A DNA stretch of 64,000 nucleotides from Chitinophagaceae bacterium. GTDB lineage: Bacteria > Bacteroidota > Bacteroidia > Chitinophagales > Chitinophagaceae. The stretch covers positions 1-64,000 of the forward strand of contig SAIW01000023.1 of the NCBI GenBank assembly GCA_004028795.1, given 5' to 3'. The position numbers and the translations under genes are program-made. Shown here in pieces: positions 8,614-15,682 of this stretch. Numbering within the stretch: position 1 is the first letter of the stretch; every line of letters starts with the position of its first letter. The notes below the pieces were generated by a model that saw nothing but the letters and a program-made list of their open reading frames with translations, was not told the DNA's origin and searched no databases.

Positions 8614-9561
8614 TTATTTCTGGCCTACCACCAATATTTGAAATGTTCCCGGAATAACTCTTGGTCTTGCGTTTCCTTGAGCTGCTTCTGTTTCAGCGGC
8701 AGGTAAATACAATAAATGTGTTTGTTCATCTACAGTTATTGTTCTTGCACTTTTCTTTGTTGGTACAGTTGCAACAACGGTATATTTATCGGCAGCATCT
8801 TCGTGTATAACCGTCAAAGTACCATCGCTTCCGTTAGAGGTGTAAATATTTTTTAAACCTGCATCAAATACAGCACCATCGCAACCCTTACCAATAGGCA
8901 ATTGTGCAACTACTTTTCCATCCTCTGCATTTACTACTACTAAAAAATTATTATCGCCGCAGGCAGCAAATAATCTTTTCGTTTTAACATCAATAGCTAA
9001 ACCTGTTGGTGCTTCGCCGGGTAATAAACTCCAGTGATTTGTTACTGTAAAGGTTTTACTATCAATAACAACAATTTCATTTTTATCTTCCACATTTACA
9101 AAAACTTTACCTGCACCGTCACTTACTGCTGTTTCAGGTTTACCGCCAACATTAACAGTATTGGTTACTTTATTTGTAACAGGATCAATAAAAGTTAAAT
9201 CTTTACTTCTGCCATTGCAGGTAATGATTCTTTTACAAAAATCATCATAAAAAATGGCATCAGGGTTTTGACCTGTTGCAATAGAATCTTTTACTGTAAA
9301 GGTTTTCAGGTCAAACACATACACATTGTTTAATCTGCCGTTGCTTGTATATCCTTTGTTTAATGATGGAACAAAACCAATTCCGTGTACGCCGATTGTG
9401 TTGTTAATTACCCCAACAGAATCGCCGGTAACTTTATTTAAGATGTTTACTTGTGTACCATGCGATACATAAACGTTATCGCCATTTACAGCAATATAAT
9501 CCCAACCGCCGGAGCTAAGAATATGGAAGATTTTTAAAATTGCGAATACAATAGCTTTCAT
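8614..9561 (-). CDS. YncE-like YVTN-family beta-propeller protein
   Basis: 315 residues built from repeated beta-blades. Recurrent elements are NVYVSHGTQVNILN, GYTSNGRLNNVYVFDLKT, PDAIFYDD, KVFVNVEDKNEIVVID and KRLFAACGDNNFLVVVNA, which is the pattern of YVTN/YncE propellers. The N terminus has a short hydrophobic segment without a clear cleavage site, so export is likely but not certain. In E. coli, yncE lies next to yncD (pqqU), a TonB-dependent receptor. Here the homologue is the last gene in a run with a TonB receptor and a PepSY-like gene, 36 bases after the latter. Function inferred: a periplasmic partner of the receptor or a ligand-binding protein. Confidence 0.8.
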   Translation of the reverse strand: MKAIVFAILKIFHILSSGGWDYIAVNGDNVYVSHGTQVNILNKVTGDSVGVINNTIGVHGIGFVPSLNKGYTSNGRLNNVYVFDLKTFTVKDSIATGQNPDAIFYDDFCKRIITCNGRSKDLTFIDPVTNKVTNTVNVGGKPETAVSDGAGKVFVNVEDKNEIVVIDSKTFTVTNHWSLLPGEAPTGLAIDVKTKRLFAACGDNNFLVVVNAEDGKVVAQLPIGKGCDGAVFDAGLKNIYTSNGSDGTLTVIHEDAADKYTVVATVPTKKSARTITVDEQTHLLYLPAAETEAAQGNARPRVIPGTFQILVVGQK

Positions 9562-9597
9562 GATGTTTTTTAATTGATTAGAGTTGTGAAATTATAA

Positions 9598-10056
9598 TTA
9601 ATCTTTTGCTTCGCTTATGAATTTTCCGTTAGCATCAAATAAAATATCTTTTCCTCCTACTTCTGCTTCAAAATTTACTTCGCCATTTGCTTTTAAAATT
9701 TTAGCAGCTTCATCAATCTTTTTTCCTTTGTAATTTTTCTTTACATAATCAGTAACACTTGCAGGTAATTCAGATACTTTAATTTCCCATTCTGTTTCTT
9801 TTAAATTTCCCGCAGCATCGTAAGTGGCACTCATTTCTTTTCCACTTTGCGTAAAGCTTGCTTCAAAACTGCCATCTTTTTCTTTACCCCATTTTGTTTT
9901 AGTTGCCCCCTTAAAAGCCTTTTCGAAAGCAGCTTTTACCGCAGCCGGCGGAGTAATACTTTTCTTTTCTTTTTCTTCTTTAGCTTCAGTTTGTTTTTGT
10001 GCAAAGCTTGTTGCAGTAATTGCAGTAGCAATTAAAATTAAAATAATACGTTTCAT
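9598..10056 (-). CDS. PepSY-like (DUF2874-type) exported protein
   Basis: 152 residues with a clear signal peptide ending ATSFAQ (about residues 1-19) and a Lys/Glu-rich linker. Two PepSY-like repeats follow. The first has the pattern VKAAFEKAFKGATKTKWGKEKDG with SFTQSGKEMSATYDAAGNL, and the second has DYVKKNYKGKKIDEAAKI with EVGGKDILFDANGKF. Such small periplasmic proteins are frequent beside two-component systems and TonB receptors in Bacteroidota; a role in sensing or inhibiting something in the envelope is only inferred. It sits 57 bases downstream of the receptor gene. Confidence 0.8.
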   Translation of the reverse strand: MKRIILILIATAITATSFAQKQTEAKEEKEKKSITPPAAVKAAFEKAFKGATKTKWGKEKDGSFEASFTQSGKEMSATYDAAGNLKETEWEIKVSELPASVTDYVKKNYKGKKIDEAAKILKANGEVNFEAEVGGKDILFDANGKFISEAKD

Positions 10057-10113
10057 GTTTTAAAGTTTTAGAGCACTAACATATTATGCAATTCTGTTAA
10101 CAATCTGTAGTTA

Positions 10114-12297
10114 TTATTTTTCTTTGGCGAATGGTTGAAAGCGTAAACATAAATTAACAATTCTTCCATCTATTGGTACCCATAAGGTTCTGAAAGAAGG
10201 ATTAGCAATTGTTCCTGTGTACAGCGATTCATATTTACTTTGACGCTCATCTAATAAATTCTCACAATTCAGAACCAGACTCCATTTCGGTCCGAATTTT
10301 TTTTCTGCCATTGCAGCCATAAACAAATAACCAGGTGTTTTGCTATAATCGTCTCTGTACTGATAACCTGTATACGATGCTTCTAAACCAATTCTGAATT
10401 TTCCTTCTACTTCATATAATGCTGTTGCTGCCACTCTGTTTCTTGGAGTATAGGCTATGAATTGATTGGAAGCTAAATACTGCCTGTTTGCTTCTGTATA
10501 AGTATAGCCTAAATAAAATTCCCAGGAAGGAACTTTTAATTGTACATATGTATCAAAACCTTTGGTAAGAACAGGTTTGCTTTGATTGGTGAAATAAACA
10601 TTTCCGCTAATATCCTGTGTGGCAATAATCGGGGAAGTTATTTGTGTAATAAAGAAAGCCTGATTAATAAAGATGCTGCTTGATTCGCCAAACTCTTTTT
10701 TGTAATTAAATTCTATATTGCCTGCATAAGATTTTTCTGCTGTTGCATTATCAGCAATGGGCTGTAATTGATAAATATTATAATCTCTGTTTTGTGGTGT
10801 AAGCGGATTTGGTGTTGTATAACCCATACCAAAACCAACACGGCTGCCCCAATGCTCATCAAAACGATGAAACAAGGCAATACGTGGCAATAGAAAATCA
10901 CCATATTTATTATGATGGTCTGCACGTAAACCTGTTTCTAACTTGGTACTTTGTAATAGCTGCCAGCTATCTTGTACAAAAACACCTTCTGTTGTACTAG
11001 TAAAACTGCCAACTGCAGCGGGTGTTGCAGCAGATGGTTTAAAATCTTCTCCTGTAATATTCATTCCGCCAACAATGGTATGTTTCCCTGCTCTTTTAAC
11101 TAAAGAAGCTTCTGTATAAAAATTATTTTGTGTTCCGTTGAAGTGATAAGTGTTGGTTGTTTCATCTCTTTCAAATAAACTTATACTTGCTTTTATAGTA
11201 CCCGTAAGTTGATTAGCGAATTTATTTTCAGCAATTAAACTGAATTGATTTCTGTTGAGTTTATTTTTTTCAAAGTATGGATGTGCAGGATCTTGTTTGC
11301 CTGATAGTGCAATCATATCTCCTCCGTTTCTCGTATCAAAACTTCCGTTCCAACCTAAAGAGATATAACTTTTTGTTGAAGGATAGAAAAATAATGTCGG
11401 GTGAATAACAGTACTCTTGGTATTGGGTACATCGCTGAAACCATCTTTATCTACGTCAACTTCTTTTTGAAAAGTTTGTCCGCCAAAAAAGGTAAAACCA
11501 AATTTTTTCCAACGCTTACCATAATAGGCATTGATGTTTGTTTCTTTTAATGTTGTTTGATTAATTAAGAAAGAAGCATCGTCATCGTAACCCGGTTTTT
11601 TGGAAACCAAATTAATTAAACCGCCAATGGCACCGCCACCATATAAAGTAGAGGAAGAACCTTTAATTAATTCTATTTGCTTTAAATCCAACGGCGGAAT
11701 GCTTAAAATGCCAAAACCACCTGAATAGCCGCCATACAATGGCATTCCATCGCGGATAATCTGTGTATACCTTCCGTCTAAACCTTGTATTCTAACATTG
11801 GCATTACCGGTTGTTGCAGATGATTGCTGAATTTGTACACCGCTTACATCTCCCAAAATACTGGCAATGTTTCCCGGCTTTAAAGTGCTTTCTTCATTCA
11901 TTTCTTCTTGTCCTAATACTTCTACTTTAGTGGTAGCATTTTCTATTCTTTCATTACCTCTGGTAGAAGAAACAACCACTACATCTTTTAATGTTTTGGC
12001 ATCTTCTTCCATTAAAATAATGTGTGTTGAAGTATCGGCAAGTTTTACAAACAATTCTTCATTTTTATAACCTACATAACTAAAAACAATGGTTGCTGTA
12101 TCTGATTGAATGCCTTTAACAGCTACAGTTCCATTAGCATTAGTAGAAACGGCTGCCAAAGCTGTATACTTTACATTTACGGTAACACCTTGCAGTGTTT
12201 CATTTGTTTTTTTATCTTTTACAATTGCTTTAAAAGCACGTTGTGCTTTAGCACTAATACATACAAAAAATAATAGTGAGAAAATTAACTGTTTCAT
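10114..12297 (-). CDS. TonB-dependent outer membrane receptor
   Basis: About 727 residues. Signal peptide ending SAKAQ, then a carboxypeptidase-regulatory-like domain (roughly residues 20-100: KDKKTNETLQGVTVNV, NGTVAVKGIQSDTATI), a plug domain (about 110-225; NVRIQGLDGRYTQIIRDGMP and IELIKGSSSTLYGGGAIGG) and a 22-strand-type beta barrel to the C terminus. Substrate cannot be read from sequence; iron chelates, cofactors such as PQQ or other ligands fit the context of the YncE homologue. The start was placed at the second in-frame ATG (12297) because the earlier one (12306) lies inside a TAGTTTTG promoter element. Confidence 0.9.
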   Translation of the reverse strand: MKQLIFSLLFFVCISAKAQRAFKAIVKDKKTNETLQGVTVNVKYTALAAVSTNANGTVAVKGIQSDTATIVFSYVGYKNEELFVKLADTSTHIILMEEDAKTLKDVVVVSSTRGNERIENATTKVEVLGQEEMNEESTLKPGNIASILGDVSGVQIQQSSATTGNANVRIQGLDGRYTQIIRDGMPLYGGYSGGFGILSIPPLDLKQIELIKGSSSTLYGGGAIGGLINLVSKKPGYDDDASFLINQTTLKETNINAYYGKRWKKFGFTFFGGQTFQKEVDVDKDGFSDVPNTKSTVIHPTLFFYPSTKSYISLGWNGSFDTRNGGDMIALSGKQDPAHPYFEKNKLNRNQFSLIAENKFANQLTGTIKASISLFERDETTNTYHFNGTQNNFYTEASLVKRAGKHTIVGGMNITGEDFKPSAATPAAVGSFTSTTEGVFVQDSWQLLQSTKLETGLRADHHNKYGDFLLPRIALFHRFDEHWGSRVGFGMGYTTPNPLTPQNRDYNIYQLQPIADNATAEKSYAGNIEFNYKKEFGESSSIFINQAFFITQITSPIIATQDISGNVYFTNQSKPVLTKGFDTYVQLKVPSWEFYLGYTYTEANRQYLASNQFIAYTPRNRVAATALYEVEGKFRIGLEASYTGYQYRDDYSKTPGYLFMAAMAEKKFGPKWSLVLNCENLLDERQSKYESLYTGTIANPSFRTLWVPIDGRIVNLCLRFQPFAKEK

Positions 12298-12303
12298 AGT
12301 CTG

Positions 12304-12311
12304 CAAAACTA
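12304..12311 (-). promoter_or_regulatory. -7 promoter element directly in front of the TonB receptor gene
   Basis: TAGTTTTG on the minus strand fits TAnnTTTG exactly and ends 6 bases before the ATG at 12297. If used, transcription would begin at or within a few bases of the start codon. It would allow the receptor genes to be expressed apart from the upstream regulator genes. Confidence 0.45.
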
Positions 12312-12340
12312 TTTTTTAATTCTGAAGAAATATTGAAGCC

Positions 12341-13591
12341 TTATAATCTGACGGTAAAGTAATGATAATCGCCGTTGAATGAATAAGATAATCCATAACC
12401 GGCTGCATCGCATATTTGTTTGGCTATTGATAAACCTAACCCATTACTTTGAGCAGATTGTTCTGCTTTATAAAACCGGGTAAAAATTTTATTACTATCT
12501 AAAATTTTTTGTGCTGTATTGGCAATTTGTAATTGTGTTGCTGAAAGATTGATAATTATTTCTCCATTTGGCACATTATGCTTAATAGCATTCACCAATA
12601 AATTGTTTAACAGAATTTCAGCTAAATCGCTGTTCATATTAATAGTAATTTCTTCTAAGGAATAAGTAACATGAATATTTTTATTTTGAATTAATTCACT
12701 CAGTTGAATCAATTTGTTTTCAATCAGTTCTTTTAAATTAATAGTAACTTTTTCTTCAAATTGTTTATTCTCAATTTTTGTAAGCAATAGCAAAGATTTA
12801 TTTAAGTTAGACAATCTTTGTAATGCGTCATTAGCAGATTGTAAAGCTTCAATCTGTTGTTGTGTTAATGTTTCTGCCTGAATAAGTAAATCAAATTTTG
12901 TTCTGATAATTGCCAATGGTGTTTGCAACTCGTGAGAAGCATTTTCAGTAAACTGCTTTAATGAATTAAAATCCTGTTGAGCTTTATTAATTGATTTTTC
13001 TAATGTTTGATTTAATGATGTAAACTCTTCAATGTTATTTGGCTGAAATACAATCGGGTTCTGTTGATTTAATTCAAAATTATTTATGGTATGAAGTGTT
13101 GCGTAGAAAGGTTTCCAGATTTTTTTTAAAATAAAGCGGTTAATAAAAAAAGAAACTGACAGTATTAATAAAATAGTGATGAATGTTATTATGGCAATTG
13201 ATTTAATAATATCATCTGTGCCTTCTATTGATTTACTGACTTCAACTTTATAATACTTACCCTGTACGTTAATACCAAAAGTTAATTGCCTGAAAACTTC
13301 TTTATCTTTTTCAACTGTATCAACTAATGTTACGTAGTTAAAATGTTTTTTAAAATCAATTTGTTCAACAGGTGTGTAAGCAATTTGTTGATCTTTTATA
13401 GCAAATATTTCAGGTAATGCTTTATGTTCTGCAACATATTTTTCAATCTCAGATTTTTCTGTTTCTAAACTGTCATCTAACTGAGATATCAGCACATATT
13501 GCAACGAAAAATAAAATGCAACTGCCGACAACAGAAAAATAATAACTGTTGCAAAAAGGTTTATTCTGTTGTATTTGGCAAATAGTTTCAT
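12341..13591 (-). CDS. two-component sensor histidine kinase
   Basis: 416 residues. Two transmembrane segments (about 12-33 and 131-151) enclose a periplasmic domain of nearly 100 residues. The cytoplasmic part has the HisKA box ENASHELQTPLAIIR with His220, an N box ELLLNNLLVNAIKHN and a G box NGLGLSIAKQICDAAG. No HAMP motif is obvious. Its start codon overlaps the stop of the response regulator by one base (TAATG), a strong sign of translational coupling. The receptor gene begins 43 bases downstream, so the pair probably controls the receptor/PepSY/propeller genes in response to an envelope signal. The signal itself is not known. Confidence 0.92.
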   Translation of the reverse strand: MKLFAKYNRINLFATVIIFLLSAVAFYFSLQYVLISQLDDSLETEKSEIEKYVAEHKALPEIFAIKDQQIAYTPVEQIDFKKHFNYVTLVDTVEKDKEVFRQLTFGINVQGKYYKVEVSKSIEGTDDIIKSIAIITFITILLILSVSFFINRFILKKIWKPFYATLHTINNFELNQQNPIVFQPNNIEEFTSLNQTLEKSINKAQQDFNSLKQFTENASHELQTPLAIIRTKFDLLIQAETLTQQQIEALQSANDALQRLSNLNKSLLLLTKIENKQFEEKVTINLKELIENKLIQLSELIQNKNIHVTYSLEEITINMNSDLAEILLNNLLVNAIKHNVPNGEIIINLSATQLQIANTAQKILDSNKIFTRFYKAEQSAQSNGLGLSIAKQICDAAGYGLSYSFNGDYHYFTVRL

Positions 13592-14268
13592 TAATTGATG
13601 CTGAATTTATAACCCATACCATAAACAGATTTTATATAATCACTGCAGCCCGCATTCAATAACTTTTTTCTTAAATTTTTTATGTGTGTGTAAATAAAAT
13701 CGTAACTGTCTGCTAAATCCATATTATCTCCCCAAAGATGCTCTGCTATTGCATTTTTACTGATGACTTTGTTTTTATTACTGATGAAATACAATAACAG
13801 TTCATACTCTTTTCTTGTTAATTCAATCAACACATTATTTACTTCAACAGTTTTACTGGAAATATTTAAAGCAATTTCATTTAAAGTAATTGTATCACTG
13901 CCATTAAAATATTTTCTGCGAATGATTGATGCAACTCTTGCACTTAATTCAGGCAAATGAAATGGCTTGGTTAAATAATCATCAGCTCCTGCTTTTAAGC
14001 CTTCAACTTTATCTTCTAAAGAATTTTTGGCAGAAATAATTAAAACACCATCTGCTTTATGTTGTTTCTTTAATTCTTTTAAAATTTCCAAGCCACTTCC
14101 ACCGGGTAATGTTATGTCTAAAACAATACAAGCATAATCGTACAAAGAAATTTTTTCAATAGCAGCATGAAAATCTGTTGCCGTTTCGCAAATAAAATTA
14201 TCATTACCTAAATAACTGCAAATGCTGTTAAGCAGTTCTTTTTCGTCTTCTATAATCAGTACTTTCAT
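13591..14268 (-). CDS. OmpR-family response regulator
   Basis: 225 residues: receiver domain at about 1-115 with the acidic pair EDE at 7-9, phospho-acceptor Asp51 in LDITLP, and YLTKPF near 100, then a winged-helix DNA-binding domain (LTRKEYELLLYFISNKNKVIS and the closing VYGMGYKF). The start at MKVLIIEDEK is chosen over an ATG 29 codons upstream that would add an unrelated leader. First gene of a five-gene minus-strand block; the asd terminator lies directly upstream (14311-14344), so its promoter must lie in the roughly 40 bases between. Confidence 0.93.
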   Translation of the reverse strand: MKVLIIEDEKELLNSICSYLGNDNFICETATDFHAAIEKISLYDYACIVLDITLPGGSGLEILKELKKQHKADGVLIISAKNSLEDKVEGLKAGADDYLTKPFHLPELSARVASIIRRKYFNGSDTITLNEIALNISSKTVEVNNVLIELTRKEYELLLYFISNKNKVISKNAIAEHLWGDNMDLADSYDFIYTHIKNLRKKLLNAGCSDYIKSVYGMGYKFSIN

Positions 14269-14310
14269 GCAATGTAAAATAGCAATTAGATTCTGAATAA
14301 AACCTGAAGT

Positions 14311-14344
14311 AAATAAAAAAGGAAGACGGCATAACCATCTTCCT
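14311..14344 (-). terminator. Rho-independent terminator after asd
   Basis: Minus-strand hairpin with arms AGGAAGATGG and CCGTCTTCCT (one G-U pair, loop TTATG) followed by TTTTTTATTT. It separates asd from the response regulator gene. Confidence 0.8.
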
Positions 14345-14370
14345 CTTAAAAACAACTCACTAAAAACTAT

Positions 14371-15378
14371 TTACAATAAACCTTTACTTAATAAATATTC
14401 TGCAATTTGTACTGCATTGGTAGCAGCACCTTTGCGTAAATTATCACTCACTACCCACATATTTAATGTTTTAGGCTGGGTTTCATCTCTGCGTAATCTT
14501 CCTACAAAAACTTCGTCTCTTTCATGAGCGTTTAAAGGCATCGGATATTGTTGTGCTGCATCGTCATGCTCAACAATTACACCCGGAGCAGCCTGTAATA
14601 AACTTTTTACTTCAGCTAATTCAAATTCATTTTCAAATTCAACATTTACACTTTCACTATGTCCGCCAATTACAGGAATACGAACAGTGGTTGCAGTAAC
14701 TTTAATACTGTCGTCCTGCATAATTTTACAGGTTTCTTTCACCATTTTCATTTCTTCTTTGGTGTATCCGTTTTCTAAGAATACATCAATCTGCGGAATC
14801 ACATTTAAATCAATCTGGTATTTATAAGCCATCGGATATTCAGCATCACTTCCTTTTTCTGCTTTAGCCCTTTCTCCGAATAATTGGTCAACTGCTTTTT
14901 TACCCGTACCGGTAACGCTTTGATAAGTTGAAACCACCACTCTTTTTATTTTATATTTTTTATGCAAAGGCTGTAATGCCACCACCATTTGAATAGTAGA
15001 GCAATTAGGGTTAGCAATAATAAAATCATCAGCAGTTAAAACTGCTGCATTTACTTCGGGGACTACTAATTTTTTGGTAGGGTCCATTCTCCATGCAGAA
15101 GAGTTGTCAATAACCTTTATTCCTGCTTCAGCAAATTTGGGAGCCCATTCTAAACTGGTACCACCACCTGCTGAAAATATGGCCACTGCAGGCTTTGCTG
15201 CAATTGCATCCGTCATGCTTACTACTGTATATTTTTTTCCTTTAAACTCAACTTCTTTACCAACACTTCTTTCAGAAGCAACGGGTAATAATTCTGTTAC
15301 CGGAAAATTTCTTTCGGCTAACACCTGCAACATTTTGGTGCCTACTAATCCTGTTGCACCAACTACAGCTACTTTCAT
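14371..15378 (-). CDS. asd: aspartate-semialdehyde dehydrogenase
   Basis: Reduces aspartyl phosphate to aspartate semialdehyde with NADPH for lysine, threonine, methionine and diaminopimelate synthesis. 335 residues from MKVAVVGATGLVG (Rossmann GATGLVG at 7-13). Active-site cysteine in ANPNCSTIQ (about Cys126); SGGGTSLEWA near 70-78 and VIGGHSESVN later match the family and include the catalytic His. The reading frame extends 34 codons further upstream, but that part includes a repeat-like sequence and non-conserved residues, so the internal ATG at 15378 is preferred. Flanked by terminators on both sides, so monocistronic. Confidence 0.96.
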   Translation of the reverse strand: MKVAVVGATGLVGTKMLQVLAERNFPVTELLPVASERSVGKEVEFKGKKYTVVSMTDAIAAKPAVAIFSAGGGTSLEWAPKFAEAGIKVIDNSSAWRMDPTKKLVVPEVNAAVLTADDFIIANPNCSTIQMVVALQPLHKKYKIKRVVVSTYQSVTGTGKKAVDQLFGERAKAEKGSDAEYPMAYKYQIDLNVIPQIDVFLENGYTKEEMKMVKETCKIMQDDSIKVTATTVRIPVIGGHSESVNVEFENEFELAEVKSLLQAAPGVIVEHDDAAQQYPMPLNAHERDEVFVGRLRRDETQPKTLNMWVVSDNLRKGAATNAVQIAEYLLSKGLL

Positions 15379-15427
15379 TGTTTTGTTTTTTAGTTTATGA
15401 TTGATAAAATTTTTTGTTATCCGCTTT

Positions 15428-15447
15428 GGTGGTGAGCTTGTCGAACC
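15428..15447. repeat. REP-like GGTGGTGAGCTTGTCGAACC element
   Basis: This 20-base phrase, whose complement contains GGTTCGACAAGCTCACC, belongs to a pattern I know as an interspersed repeat in many bacterial genomes. Only one copy is seen in this window. It lies between the terminator at 15519-15550 and the asd start, in the leader of asd. Confidence 0.4.
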
Positions 15448-15518
15448 ATGTGGCATCGTTCCTTGCGTCGCACACTTCAACTTTCTGTTTTCAAATCATC
15501 AACAATTAATGCATACTC

Positions 15519-15550
15519 AAAAAAAAACCTCCCCGTTTCGGGAAGGCTTT
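15519..15550 (-). terminator. terminator after feoB, possibly an attenuator before asd
   Basis: On the minus strand the arms CCTTCCCG and CGGGGAGG (one mismatch, 3-base loop) are followed by nine T residues. It is 133 bases past the feoB stop and 141 bases before the asd ATG. The 304-base gap 15379-15682 also holds the REP-like element. A possible short reading frame on the minus strand upstream of the hairpin (MIKNIKSIKK...) raises, weakly, an amino acid leader attenuator. Confidence 0.7.
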
Positions 15551-15682
15551 AATTATGTTATAGATGTACATAAAAAGTTAAGCAACTTCCCTTTGCAGAG
15601 TGTGTTTCTTAATGCTCTTTATGTTCTTAATCATTGTCATTTGCGATGCGAATGTAAAATGAAATGCAATTGACGCCAAAAT

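Noticed and set aside
9824-10063. 79-residue plus-strand frame opposite the PepSY-like gene
   Set aside because: Phe/Ser/Ala-rich antisense of a signal peptide and lysine-rich region.
15401-15673. 90-residue plus-strand frame in the feoB-asd gap
   Set aside because: It runs through the REP-like element and the terminator hairpin, so is unlikely to be a gene.
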